Both the position numbers and the translations under genes were made by a program. Shown here piece by piece: positions 34,915 through 44,576 of a stretch of 64,000 nt of DNA (its first letter is position 1; each line of letters starts with the position of its first letter). Origin of the DNA: Ammoniphilus sp. CFH 90114. GTDB taxonomy: Bacteria > Bacillota > Bacilli > Aneurinibacillales > RAOX-1. Under the pieces are notes generated by a model, which had not been told where the DNA came from, made no database searches, and was given only the letters and a program-made list of their open reading frames with translations. The stretch is taken from the NCBI RefSeq assembly GCF_004123195.1, contig NZ_SDLI01000007.1, forward strand, positions 1 through 64,000, given 5' to 3'.

Positions 34915-37900
34915 TTGTCCAAGATCAGCTTGAAGCAGCAATTAGAAAAGAAAATCCTCATCCTGGATGGGGCTATGGGAACGATGATCCAGCAGGCCGA
35001 CTTAACAGAAGAAGACTTTGGTGGAGAAGCCCTAGATGGCTGTAATGAGATGCTTAACCTTACTCGTCCTGATGTGATTCGCCGTATCCATGAAGAATAT
35101 TTAGAGGCGGGCGCTGATATCATTGAAACCAATACGTTCGGGGCAACAAGCGTCGTTTTGGCAGAGTATGACCTTCAGAATCAATCCGCTGAAATTAATT
35201 TGGCTGCAGCCAGATTGGCAAAGGAAGCGGTAGATGCTTATTCAACAGAGGACTGGCCACGTTATGTCGCAGGATCTATGGGGCCGACCACCAAGACCCT
35301 CTCGGTTACGGGTGGGGTCACCTTTGATGAATTAATTGAAACGTATTATGAGCAAGCGAAAGCTTTAGTCCAAGGAGGCGTGGATGTTCTCCTCTTAGAA
35401 ACCGCACAGGATATGCTGAATGTGAAAGCTGGAAGCATCGGGATTAAGAAGGCTCTAGATGAACTAGAGGTTGAGATTCCTGTGATGATCTCAGGAACCA
35501 TCGAGCCGATGGGAACGACGCTTGCAGGTCAAAATATTGAAGCCTTTTATATCTCGCTTGAGCATCTAAAGCCGATCTCTGTTGGTTTGAACTGTGCTAC
35601 AGGGCCAGAGTTTATGCGTGATCATATCCGAACCCTCTCAGAACTTGCTCAATGTGCGGTAAGTTGTTATCCGAATGCAGGTCTTCCAGATGAAAATGGA
35701 CATTATCACGAATCTCCACAAGCCCTTGCTACCAAGCTGGCCGGATTTGCAGAGAAAGGATGGCTCAACGTCGCAGGAGGATGCTGCGGTACGACTCCAG
35801 AACATGTCCGTGCCATGGCGGAGGAGCTTAAACATTATTCCCCAAGGAGAGAAACGAAGCCACATGGTCATGTGGTTTCCGGTATTGAACCGGTCTATTT
35901 AGAAGAAGACAATCGCCCATTATTTGTCGGGGAGCGGACGAATGTCATTGGATCTAAGAAGTTCCGGGATCTGATTAAAGAAGGAAAGTATGAGGAAGCC
36001 TCCGAAATCGCTCGAGCCCAAGTGAAGAAGGGCGCCCATATTATTGACGTTTGTTTAGCTGATCCTGATCGTGAAGAGGCAGAGGATATGAGCCAATTCC
36101 TAGGGTACGTGGTCAATAAAGTAAAGGTACCTCTCATGATCGATTCTACGGATCCTGAAGTCATCGAGCTTAGTCTTAAGTTTTCCCAAGGGAAAGCGAT
36201 TATTAACTCGATCAATCTGGAAGATGGAGAAGAGCGCTTTGAACAAGTAGCACCTCTGATCAAGACCTATGGAGCAGCTGTTGTGGTGGGAACGATTGAT
36301 GAAAAGGGTATGGCTGTTACTCGAGAGAAGAAATTAGAAGTTGCTAAACGTTCCTATGATCTGCTTGTCCATAAATACGGACTTAATCCTTTAGACATCA
36401 TCTTTGATCCGCTTGTGTTTCCGGTAGGGACGGGGGATGAGTCCTATATCGGTGCAGCGCTTGAAACCGTAGAAGGAATTAGACTCATTAAAGAGGCCAT
36501 GCCGCAATGTCAGACCATCCTTGGGGTAAGCAACGTCTCCTTTGGTTTACCTGCAGCGGGGCGTGAAGTGCTTAATGCTGTTTTCTTGTACCACTGTACA
36601 AAAGCGGGCCTCGATTACGCGATCGTCAACACCGAGAAACTAGAGCGTTTCGCCTCTATTCCAGAAGAGGAGCGGAAGCTATCCGAAGATCTTCTATTCC
36701 GGACCAACGATGAGACACTAGCGCAGTTTACAGCCTTCTATCGTGAAAAGAAAACCGTGAAGAAAGAGATTATCAGCAATTTAAGCTTAGAGGAGCGCCT
36801 TGCTCAATATATCGTGGAAGGGACAAAAGAGGGACTTCAAAAGGACCTTGATGAGGCTCTCGCGAAATACCCTCCACTTGAAATTATCAATGGTCCCTTG
36901 ATGGCGGGAATGAGTGAAGTCGGCCGCTTGTTTAACAATAATGAGCTGATTGTAGCCGAAGTACTGCAAAGTGCTGAGGTCATGAAAACTTCCGTTGCCT
37001 ACCTAGAACCTTATATGGAAAAAACCTCTTCTTCTGTAAAAGGGAAAATCCTTCTTGCGACTGTAAAAGGCGACGTGCATGATATTGGAAAGAATCTGGT
37101 TGAGATCATTCTGTCGAATAATGGTTACAAAATCGTCAATCTAGGGATCAAGGTTCCACCTGAGGAACTCATCCGTGCCTATCGGGAAGAGAAGCCTGAT
37201 GCTATCGGACTCTCTGGTTTGTTAGTGAAATCCGCACAACAGATGGTAACGACGGCACAAGACTTAAAAACGGCTGGGATCGATGTTCCTATTCTAGTTG
37301 GAGGAGCGGCCTTAACTCGTAAATTTACGGAAAATAGAATCGCTCCCGAATATGAGGGACTTGTTCTCTATGCGAAGGATGCCATGAACGGTCTGGATTT
37401 GGCTAACCAATTGATGGATGAACATTTAAGAGAGCGATTAATCGCTGAGCTAAAAGAGAATAAACTAGCCAAGCTTCAGCAACAGGAAGCGGCGGTCACT
37501 GTAGTGGAAGAGGATCACCAACCTAAGAGCTCGGATATCGATCGCAATGCCCCTATTTTCCAGGCGCCGGACTTTGAACCGCATGTATTGCGTAATTATC
37601 CGCTATCTTACCTTCAGCCTTACTTGAACTGGAGAATGCTCTTAGGTAAGCACATGGGACTGCGCGGCAACGTGGAAAGACTGATCGAAGAAGGCGATGT
37701 GAAGACGCTCGAGTTAAAGGAAGTCATGGATCAATTGCTTAAGGAAGCAAAGGGAGAAGGTTTAATCCAAGCGAACGGGGTCTATCAATTTTTCCCGGCC
37801 CAAGCTTCTGGCAATGATGTCATCATCTATGATCCCAAGGATCATTCTAAAGTGCTCGAGAGATTTACTTTCCCACGCCAGAAGGAAGCGCCATATCTCT

Positions 37901-38352
37901 GCTTAGCGGACTTCCTCCGCCCCATTGAGAGCGGTGTGATGGATAGTGTAGGTTTCTTCGTGGTAACAGCTGGTCAGGGTATCCGAGATCTAGCTGGTGG
38001 GTGGAAAGATAAAGGAGAATATGTCCGTTCTCATGCGGTTCAGGCGTTGGCATTGGAACTTGCTGAGGCGTTTGCGGAGCGATTGCACCATGTCATGAGG
38101 GATAGCTGGGGCTTCCCGGATCCGGCCGACATGACGATGATGGAGCGCTTCGGTGCACGATATCAAGGTATTCGGGTATCCTTCGGTTATCCCGCTTGTC
38201 CAAATCTAGAAGATCAGGAAAAATTATTTAAATTAATTTCGCCGGCTCAAATCGGCATAGAACTAACCGAAGGCTTCATGATGGAGCCGGAGGCCTCGGT
38301 TTCAGCTATGGTATTTGCTCATCCGCAAGCGAAATACTTCAATGCAGACTAG
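34915..38352 (+). CDS. metH: Cobalamin-dependent methionine synthase
   Basis: Moves methyl from methyltetrahydrofolate to homocysteine through B12. All four modules are present in 1145 residues: the homocysteine domain (about 1-320; zinc cysteines in GLNCATGP and GGCCGTTPEH), the pterin domain (VGERTNVIGSKKFRDLI), the B12 domain with base-off ligand in DVHDIGKN, and the C-terminal SAM reactivation domain with VRVSFGYPACPN. TTG 34915 is the preferred start, with GGAGGGAGAGAGG before it; GTG 34897 is in frame but lies on that site. It is controlled by the S-box. Confidence 0.95.
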   Translation: MSKISLKQQLEKKILILDGAMGTMIQQADLTEEDFGGEALDGCNEMLNLTRPDVIRRIHEEYLEAGADIIETNTFGATSVVLAEYDLQNQSAEINLAAARLAKEAVDAYSTEDWPRYVAGSMGPTTKTLSVTGGVTFDELIETYYEQAKALVQGGVDVLLLETAQDMLNVKAGSIGIKKALDELEVEIPVMISGTIEPMGTTLAGQNIEAFYISLEHLKPISVGLNCATGPEFMRDHIRTLSELAQCAVSCYPNAGLPDENGHYHESPQALATKLAGFAEKGWLNVAGGCCGTTPEHVRAMAEELKHYSPRRETKPHGHVVSGIEPVYLEEDNRPLFVGERTNVIGSKKFRDLIKEGKYEEASEIARAQVKKGAHIIDVCLADPDREEAEDMSQFLGYVVNKVKVPLMIDSTDPEVIELSLKFSQGKAIINSINLEDGEERFEQVAPLIKTYGAAVVVGTIDEKGMAVTREKKLEVAKRSYDLLVHKYGLNPLDIIFDPLVFPVGTGDESYIGAALETVEGIRLIKEAMPQCQTILGVSNVSFGLPAAGREVLNAVFLYHCTKAGLDYAIVNTEKLERFASIPEEERKLSEDLLFRTNDETLAQFTAFYREKKTVKKEIISNLSLEERLAQYIVEGTKEGLQKDLDEALAKYPPLEIINGPLMAGMSEVGRLFNNNELIVAEVLQSAEVMKTSVAYLEPYMEKTSSSVKGKILLATVKGDVHDIGKNLVEIILSNNGYKIVNLGIKVPPEELIRAYREEKPDAIGLSGLLVKSAQQMVTTAQDLKTAGIDVPILVGGAALTRKFTENRIAPEYEGLVLYAKDAMNGLDLANQLMDEHLRERLIAELKENKLAKLQQQEAAVTVVEEDHQPKSSDIDRNAPIFQAPDFEPHVLRNYPLSYLQPYLNWRMLLGKHMGLRGNVERLIEEGDVKTLELKEVMDQLLKEAKGEGLIQANGVYQFFPAQASGNDVIIYDPKDHSKVLERFTFPRQKEAPYLCLADFLRPIESGVMDSVGFFVVTAGQGIRDLAGGWKDKGEYVRSHAVQALALELAEAFAERLHHVMRDSWGFPDPADMTMMERFGARYQGIRVSFGYPACPNLEDQEKLFKLISPAQIGIELTEGFMMEPEASVSAMVFAHPQAKYFNAD

Positions 38353-38363
38353 ACAAAAATTTG

Positions 38364-38526
38364 CTCTTATCAAGAGAGGTGGAGGGACTGGCCCGATGAA
38401 ACCCGGCAACCGTCAGCTAGAACAGCTGGAATGGTGCTAACTCCAACAGGATGAAAGTTATGCCTGATAGATAAGAGGAGGATAGAAAACGACCTCTTCT
38501 GACTCAGGAAGAGGTCTATTTTTTTC
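38364..38526 (+). promoter_or_regulatory. Second S-box (SAM-I) riboswitch, upstream of hom
   Basis: The core matches the metH riboswitch in all but one base over the central block (AAACCCGGCAACC here). P1 is CTCTTATC/GATAAGAG (38364-38371 with 38470-38477). The terminator GACCTCTTC/GAAGAGGTC with TATTTTTTT ends at 38526, 18 bases before the hom start. Confidence 0.96.
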
Positions 38527-38544
38527 GAGGAGGGATCTAACAGG

Positions 38545-39804
38545 ATGAGTGTGATTCGAGTTGGCTTGCTTGGACTAGGTACGGTTGGAACAGGAGTGGT
38601 AAAGACCATTCGGAATCAGGAGAAAAGATTATCTGAACGATTGGGGAAAAAGGTTGAAATTGTGAAGATTCTAGTAAAAAATAAAGCGAAGGAAAGACAA
38701 GTTCAGGTGGATCCTAATCTATTGACGTCAGAGTTTGAAGATGTCCTGAGTTCAGATGTGGATGTGGTTGTTGAAGTGATGGGCGGGCTTGATCCTGCAT
38801 TCTCTTACATTAAACAATCATTTGAGAAGGGCTGTCATGTCGTTACGGCTAATAAGGAGCTCTTAGCGAAAAAGGGAGCCGAGCTTATCCAATTAGCAAA
38901 TGAGCACCAAGTTCATTTCTTTTACGAGGCAAGTGTGGCTGGAGGGATTCCGATTATCAGTACGCTGCGGCATTTTTTGCGCACGAACGATGTAACCCAG
39001 CTACAGGGGATTCTTAATGGTACCACGAATTATATCTTGACTTAGATGGAGCAGCATGGGAGGAGTTATGAAGATGTATTAAGAGAGGCACAGGAACTAG
39101 GGTTTGCGGAGGCAGACCCAACCTCTGATGTGGAAGGCTATGATGCTCTTTACAAGGTTTCTATCCTCTCACAACTTATTTTTGGAGAAGCTCCGCCTAT
39201 TGAGGCTGCCGTTCGGGAAGGGATTAGCCGGATTACGGTAGAGGAGATGCAGATCGCTAAGCAATTGGGGTATCGCTTTAAGTTAATTGCCCAAGCCCAA
39301 AAAGATCAGGATGCCGTAACTTTATCCGTTAGGCCGACTTTATTGCCTTTGGGCCATTCTTTGGCCCAGATTCAAGATGCTTTCAATGCAGTGCAGATTA
39401 CGGGTAATATTGTAGGGGATTTATTATTTACGGGTAAAGGAGCAGGTGAACTGCCAACGGCCAGTGCGGTGGTAGAAGATCTCGCGTATCTTCTGTCCCA
39501 ACCCTTTCAGGCACAGTCACCATGGAGTACGGGAATAAGCTTGGAAGGCGCTCGGGCCAATAAGCAATGCCAGTTGGTGGTATTAGAGGCAAAGAAAGCC
39601 CCGATTTCGGAACATATTCAACTGTTGATGCAACAAGAGGGAATTCGGATTCTAGCTCAAGTTGGAGATGAAGCAACGAGAATAGGCTTTATACTTGAGG
39701 GTAATTTACAGATAGATCCAGCGACTGGTATTCACATATACCCTGTTTTAGAAACGGTAAATACGAACGAATCAGTAGATTCATACTCTACGCTTGTCAT
39801 TTAA
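38545..39804 (+). pseudogene. hom: Homoserine dehydrogenase interrupted by an in-frame amber codon
   Basis: Reduces aspartate semialdehyde to homoserine for methionine, threonine and isoleucine. The 5' part (166 residues) has the NAD site LGLGTVGTGVV and ends in NGTTNYILT. TAG at 39043-39045 then occurs where homologues have Lys (NYILTKM). The same frame continues for 252 residues with the rest of the catalytic domain (EADPTSDVEGYDALYK, TGKGAGELPTASAVVEDL) and a C-terminal ACT region. Nothing else is broken, so one base change (AAG to TAG) or a sequencing error explains it. ATG 38545 has a GAGGAGGGA site and is under S-box control. Confidence 0.85.
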
Positions 39805-39831
39805 TCCATTGGTAGAAAAGGATGAATTAAC

Positions 39832-40992
39832 ATGAAACACCTACTGAATAAAAGGGTACAGGATATTCAAATTTCTGGCATTCGAAAATTCTCCAATCGC
39901 GTTGCTCAGTTTCCAGATGCGATCTCGCTCACGATCGGGCAACCGGATTTTTCCACGCCTGAACATATTAAGGAGGCAGGAAAACAGGCGATTGATGGAA
40001 ATAAAACGACGTATACCCATAACGCTGGACTTATTGAGCTAAGAAGGGCTGCGAGTCACTTTTTACAGCATCAATATGGTCTAACTTACGATCCAGAAAC
40101 TGAAGTGATCACGACCAATGGAGCTAGTGAAGCCATTGATATCGCTTTTCGAACCATCCTTGAAGAAGGCTCAGAGGTCATTCTACCGGGACCCGTTTAC
40201 CCTGGGTATGAGCCGATCATTAAGCTGTGTGGTGCTGTGCCTGTCTACGTGGATACACGAGAAAGCGATTTTAAAGTCAGCGCAGAGATGATTGAAAGAT
40301 GTATAACGGATAAGACCCGTTGTGTGATCCTGCCCTATCCGTCTAATCCGACCGGGGTCATGCTTGATGAAGAAACGATTCAAGATATTGCTAACCTGCT
40401 TCGGGATAAAGAGATCTTTGTCTTATCTGACGAGATCTATAGCGAATTGGTCTACACGGATCAACATCGCTCGATCGCAGCCATTCCAGAGCTAAGGGAT
40501 AAAACGATTGTGATTAACGGTTTGTCCAAGTCGCATTCGATGACGGGTTGGCGGATTGGATTTACATTTGCACCAGCATACATAACCGAACAAATGATAA
40601 AGGTCCATCAGTACAATGTGACTTGTGCCTCTACGATTAGTCAGTATGCAGCACTTGAGGCTCTAACGAACGGAATCCATGATGCTGACGAAATGAAGGA
40701 GGCTTACAAGGAGCGCCGTGAGTATGTCCATGATCGATTAGTCGCGATGGGCCTTGACGTCGTCAAGCCGGAAGGAGCCTTTTACATTTTTCCCTCGGTG
40801 AAGAAGTTTGGTTTGGATTCATTTGAGTTTGCAACACAGTTGCTAGAAAAAGACAGAGTTGCCGTCGTGCCAGGATCGGCTTTTTCAGAGTACGGAGAAG
40901 GGTACGTGAGGCTGTCCTATGCGTATTCGTTGGAAGTGTTAAAAGAGGGATTGGATCGGTTGGAAAGGTTTATTTCTAGGTTGAGTCAGTAG
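39832..40992 (+). CDS. patA: Class I/II aminotransferase, PatA-like (N-acetyl-LL-DAP aminotransferase candidate)
   Basis: The 386-residue PLP enzyme has TYTHNAGLIELRRAAS, the PLP contacts ATNGASEAID-like loop and YPSNPTG, the cofactor Asp in LSDEIYSEL, and the Schiff-base Lys in GLSKSHSMTGWRIGF. It resembles Bacillus PatA, which performs the aminotransfer between DapH and DapL in the acetyl DAP branch; both of those enzymes are encoded at 24.4-26.2 kb. Substrate assignment rests on family resemblance and this context. It follows hom by 27 bases and may share its transcript. Confidence 0.75.
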   Translation: MKHLLNKRVQDIQISGIRKFSNRVAQFPDAISLTIGQPDFSTPEHIKEAGKQAIDGNKTTYTHNAGLIELRRAASHFLQHQYGLTYDPETEVITTNGASEAIDIAFRTILEEGSEVILPGPVYPGYEPIIKLCGAVPVYVDTRESDFKVSAEMIERCITDKTRCVILPYPSNPTGVMLDEETIQDIANLLRDKEIFVLSDEIYSELVYTDQHRSIAAIPELRDKTIVINGLSKSHSMTGWRIGFTFAPAYITEQMIKVHQYNVTCASTISQYAALEALTNGIHDADEMKEAYKERREYVHDRLVAMGLDVVKPEGAFYIFPSVKKFGLDSFEFATQLLEKDRVAVVPGSAFSEYGEGYVRLSYAYSLEVLKEGLDRLERFISRLSQ

Positions 40993-41020
40993 TCGAGAGA
41001 GTGGCGGGATGGAAAATTAA

Positions 41021-41199
41021 CCGGAGCATTTCCGCCTATTTTAATCAGAAGAGGTTTTTGACCCGGAATAGCGGAACGAATTCCGCTTATTCCTCAAAAA
41101 TGGTAGGAAAATGGGCTAGATCAGCTCAATAACGGAAAAAAATCCGCTTGTTTTCGCCCTTTTAAAGCTAAAAGGAAAAATAAGCGGAAAATCTTCCGT
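41021..41199. repeat. Four imperfect GCGGA-N-TTCCGC palindromic units
   Basis: Units of about 16 bp at 41021-41036, 41071-41086, 41132-41147 and 41184-41199 share the form GCGGA(N4-6)TTCCGC and are 50-61 bp apart. They fill most of the 240-bp gap between convergent patA and the E1 gene. No gene or clear terminator is seen there. Confidence 0.7.
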
Positions 41200-41230
41200 A
41201 ATCCCCACCCCCTGCCCAGGTCCTTAGAAT

Positions 41231-42265
41231 TTAGTTCCCCACATACTTCGCATACAATGTCTTTGCTGCTGCTATATCGTCTGTCCCCTGAATGAGCACT
41301 CTTCCATCACCGAAAAATACGAGAGTACGACCATCAATATGGAAGCGAAGAAGGAAGGCATTCTTTTCAACGGTCCCGATGGGCTGCAATCGTTCCGCCA
41401 GCTCAGATAAATCGATAGATCTCTTCTCTCTAGGAACGACCTGCACGGTGTCTCTTCCGCATAACGAGCTAAAATCTTCTTCCCTTTCCGTCATGGGATT
41501 CAGAAACTCAAATTCTCCTTGACCGCAAGCGGGGCAGTTTTCATTTCTACCTCTACTAATATCCATCTGCATATGCTGATTGTTCCACACTTCGAACTGT
41601 TCAAGATTAGGATTATAACGGTCCTCGGCACCGGTTAAGATCTTCAACGCTTCCACCGCCTGATAGGAAGCAATGATATGGATAATCGGGCCAATGACCC
41701 CGGCCGTGTCACAAGTTTCGCCTCTACCTGTTGGAGGCTTAGGAAACAGACAGCGGTAGCATGGGGTAACATGCGGACGAATGGCAGCGAACATTCCCTT
41801 CGAGCTTACAGCTCCTCCATAAATCCAAGGAATGCGGTGCTTCACGGCAATATCATTGATAAGGTACCTTACTGTAAAGTTGTCCGTCCCATCCAATATC
41901 AAGTCAACATCGGTAAGGAAGGACTCGCCGTTCGTGGCATTCAAATCCGCAATGACTGGCTCCACCTGAACAAGAGAATTTATCTTCGATAGTTTTTCTG
42001 CCGCAGCGATAGCCTTCGGGAGGTGTTCTGATGCATCCGTTTCGTCATAGAGCATTTGGCGTTGGAGATTCGTGTCCTCCACGAAGTCTCTGTCGATGAT
42101 TCGCACAAAACCTACTCCGGCACGCACCATATGGTTAGACAAGACCGTCCCCAAGGCTCCCATCCCTACAACGGCCACACGAGCTTCTTTGAGTTTTTCC
42201 TGTCCGGAACGACCAATGGGTTGAAACAAGATTTGTCTTGAGTAACGATTTTGATAAGCATCCAT
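41231..42265 (-). CDS. MoeB/ThiF-family E1-like adenylyltransferase (molybdopterin-island copy)
   Basis: Activates the C-terminal Gly of a MoaD- or ThiS-type protein as acyl-AMP. The 344-residue protein has the nucleotide loop VVGMGALGTVLSNH, the conserved RDFVEDTNLQRQ, DGTDNFTVRY, zinc knuckles CYRC and CPAC, and a C-terminal domain of about 80 residues (LCGRDTVQV, DGRVLIQGTDDI). It is paralogous along its whole length to the protein at 53445. The nearby moaD, moeA and moaA genes suggest it serves MoaD. A weak GAGAGGCG ribosome site precedes it. Confidence 0.85.
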   Translation of the reverse strand: MDAYQNRYSRQILFQPIGRSGQEKLKEARVAVVGMGALGTVLSNHMVRAGVGFVRIIDRDFVEDTNLQRQMLYDETDASEHLPKAIAAAEKLSKINSLVQVEPVIADLNATNGESFLTDVDLILDGTDNFTVRYLINDIAVKHRIPWIYGGAVSSKGMFAAIRPHVTPCYRCLFPKPPTGRGETCDTAGVIGPIIHIIASYQAVEALKILTGAEDRYNPNLEQFEVWNNQHMQMDISRGRNENCPACGQGEFEFLNPMTEREEDFSSLCGRDTVQVVPREKRSIDLSELAERLQPIGTVEKNAFLLRFHIDGRTLVFFGDGRVLIQGTDDIAAAKTLYAKYVGN

Positions 42266-42413
42266 GAAAAAAGTTCACGCCTCTCGTCCTTTTTCTTTAC
42301 CGTAATGGATATAGAGAGAAATTGCAAACAAAAGCTTTGGTTAATTTTCTATACTGTCCTAATCTTTAGAAGGATTTAGACAAGTTACGTCGAATTTATA
42401 AAGTTGTAGTAAT

Positions 42414-42427
42414 AGTAATCGCTTACA
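42414..42427 (+). promoter_or_regulatory. Possible CcpA cre site upstream of the AOR gene
   Basis: AGTAATCGCTTACA fits 13 of the 14 positions of the cre consensus TGWNANCGNTNWCA (the first base differs). It lies 30 bases before the ATG. A chance match is possible. Confidence 0.4.
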
Positions 42428-42456
42428 CATCGAATCAATTGGGGAGGGTGAGCTGA

Positions 42457-44262
42457 ATGTTTGGTGGATTTAAGAACAAGGAAATTTACGTCAATTTAAC
42501 TAGTGGAGAAGTGGAATATCGCCAATTAGATGAAGCGATAGTGAAGAAGTTCATTGGGGGAAGAGGACTTGGAGTCAAGTATGTTCTTGATAACGGGCCT
42601 GAAGTTGAGCCGTTGTCTGAAGATAATATCCTCTGTATGATGACAGGGCCTGTGACGGGATCTAGGTCTTCAATGAGTGGACGTTTATGTATGGTAACGA
42701 AGTCCCCGTTAACCGGTACGGTTACAGACTCTCATATGGGTGGATGGTCAGCTGCTCGTTTGAAGTGGGCTGGTATAGATAATGTGATTGTAAAAGGGAA
42801 GAGCGATAAGCCGGTTTATCTTTACATTGAAAATGGAGAAGCCGAGCTTCGTGATGCTAGTGAGCTTTGGGGCCAAGGTACACGAGCAACGGTGAAGGCG
42901 ATGCAAGATCGCTATGGAAAAGAAGATCTAAGCGTAGTTTGTATTGGTCAAGCAGGTGAGAATCAAGTTCTTTATGCTGGATTTATTAATGAGCATGACC
43001 GTGCGGCAGGACGTGGGGGTACAGGTGCTGTAGCAGGATATAAGAACTTGAAGGCCATCGTAATTAAAGCAGCACAAAAAGGCAATATGCCTGAGCCTGC
43101 GCAAGAAGAAGAGTACAAGAAAGCCAACCAGAAAGCTGTGAAGGCGATCTTAGAAGGTGGACTCACGGCTCCGAAGAAAGGCGGTCTATCCGTCTACGGG
43201 ACGAATGTACTTACTAGCATTATTAATGAGGTAGGTGCATTACCAACGAAGAACTCTCAATTTACCCATTTTGAAGGAGCGGAAGGACATAGCGGAGAAA
43301 CCGTCAATGCCACTTTGCTCGTTGCGGATAATACCTGTCATGCCTGTCCTGTAGCCTGTAAGAAGGAAGTTGAGGTTAAGGAAGGCAAGTATAAGACTAG
43401 AGTAGAAAGCTTCGAGTATGAGTCGGCTTGGGCTCTAGGAGCAAACTGCGGGCTCAGTAATGCAGAACCGATTGCCTTTATGATTGATCAATGTAATGAA
43501 TACGGTATGGATACGATTGAACTCGGTAACGCTCTATCCGCTGCGATGGAAGCTGCGGAAAAAGGACTTATTGAGGAGAAGCTGGATTGGGGCGATGCAG
43601 ATCGCATGATTCAATTAGCTGAAGATGTGGCATTCCGTAGAGGATTCGGAAATATCTTAGCAGATGGTCCTACACGTGCTGCCATTCAGTTTGGCGAGCC
43701 TGGATTAGCGATGACCGTTAAGGGTCAGTCCATCCCTGCTTATGACCCACGAGGCGTACAAGGAATCGGTTTAGGTTATGCCACGAGTAACCGTGGAGCT
43801 TGTCACTTACGCGGCTACACCGTAGCGAGTGAGATCGCAGGTATTCCTGAACCAACAGACCGCTTGAAGCCAGAAGGAAAAGGCGAGCTCTTAAAGATTT
43901 TCCAAGACCTTCTAGCTTTCTCGGATTCCATGAACATCTGTAAGTTCTCCTCCTTCTCTGAGAATGCAGATAACTATGCGGAGCAGTATTCTGCTATGAC
44001 AGGGATCCCATTCAACGCAGATGATGTGATGAAGGCTGGGGAACGTATCTATAACTTAGAGCGTCATTATAATAATCTTGCAGGATTCAACAAGCGTGAA
44101 GATGACTTCTTGCCGAAGCGCTTTACAGAAGAGGCGGCAACTGGAAACAGTGCGGGTTACGTTAGCCGGATGGATATCATGCTAGAAGAGTACTACCAAG
44201 TGCGTGGGTGGACAGATGGAGTAGTTCCAGAAGGAAAGCTGAAGGAACTAGAAATTCTATAA
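42457..44262 (+). CDS. Aldehyde:ferredoxin oxidoreductase family protein (tungsten/molybdenum-bispterin)
   Basis: AOR enzymes oxidise aldehydes to acids with ferredoxin, or the reverse. The 601-residue protein has the pterin-binding N-terminal domain (GRGLGVKYVLD, GGWSAARLKWAGIDNVIVKG), the 4Fe-4S cysteines in CHACPVAC (Cys294, Cys297, Cys301) plus Cys495 in SMNICKF, and the second pterin region NEHDRAAGRGGTGAV. All expected ligands are present. No ferredoxin or partner subunit gene is beside it. GGGGAGGGTGAG precedes the ATG. The substrate is unknown. It heads a block of pterin cofactor genes. Confidence 0.92.
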   Translation: MFGGFKNKEIYVNLTSGEVEYRQLDEAIVKKFIGGRGLGVKYVLDNGPEVEPLSEDNILCMMTGPVTGSRSSMSGRLCMVTKSPLTGTVTDSHMGGWSAARLKWAGIDNVIVKGKSDKPVYLYIENGEAELRDASELWGQGTRATVKAMQDRYGKEDLSVVCIGQAGENQVLYAGFINEHDRAAGRGGTGAVAGYKNLKAIVIKAAQKGNMPEPAQEEEYKKANQKAVKAILEGGLTAPKKGGLSVYGTNVLTSIINEVGALPTKNSQFTHFEGAEGHSGETVNATLLVADNTCHACPVACKKEVEVKEGKYKTRVESFEYESAWALGANCGLSNAEPIAFMIDQCNEYGMDTIELGNALSAAMEAAEKGLIEEKLDWGDADRMIQLAEDVAFRRGFGNILADGPTRAAIQFGEPGLAMTVKGQSIPAYDPRGVQGIGLGYATSNRGACHLRGYTVASEIAGIPEPTDRLKPEGKGELLKIFQDLLAFSDSMNICKFSSFSENADNYAEQYSAMTGIPFNADDVMKAGERIYNLERHYNNLAGFNKREDDFLPKRFTEEAATGNSAGYVSRMDIMLEEYYQVRGWTDGVVPEGKLKELEIL

Positions 44263-44273
44263 AACCTAAGGGG

Positions 44274-44304
44274 AAAGGTGGGGCCTGATGGTCCCACCTT
44301 TTAT
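44274..44304. terminator. Terminator after the AOR gene
   Basis: AAAGGTGGG-GCC pairs with GGT-CCCACCTTT and is followed by TTATCC. It also covers the 3' end of the convergent small gene. Confidence 0.75.
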
Positions 44305-44573
44305 CCTCCTGCTCTCATTGTTTTCTTTCGGAATGCGGCAATAACTTGATCAAGCTGTTCGGTTGACGAAGCTTTAAAACAAATATGGACGCTACCCACG
44401 CGAAAGGTAGAAGTAATTTGAACCTCTTGTTCTTTCAATATCTCCGCAGTCCAATAAGGACCCATATATCGATAAGGAAGATGTGAGGTGACTTTTTCTC
44501 CGCCGATTTCCGTCAAGTAAGCCATTAAGTGTTTAAGGGGTATTCCGCGGAATTCTAATGTGATTTGGTTCAT
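44301..44573 (-). CDS. Unknown 90-residue protein ending in Gly-Gly, beside moaD
   Basis: It begins 3 bases after the moaD stop, so the two are co-translated. The sequence (LEFRGIPLKHLMAYLTEIGG, VGSVHICFKASSTEQLDQV) suggests a small alpha/beta fold. I do not recognise the family. Its last residues are RAGG; a C-terminal Gly-Gly is the functional end of MoaD/ThiS-type carriers, but two residues may be chance. The context points to a role with the AOR cofactor or its maturation. Confidence 0.7.
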   Translation of the reverse strand: MNQITLEFRGIPLKHLMAYLTEIGGEKVTSHLPYRYMGPYWTAEILKEQEVQITSTFRVGSVHICFKASSTEQLDQVIAAFRKKTMRAGG

Positions 44574-44576
44574 AAG

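Noticed and set aside
39043-39045. TAG in hom as a recoded (pyrrolysine) codon
   Set aside because: No pylTSBCD genes or stem-loop signal are visible, and homologues have ordinary Lys here; a point mutation or error is simpler.
41021-41199. CRISPR array
   Set aside because: The units are only about 16 bp, imperfect and palindromic, and no cas gene is near.
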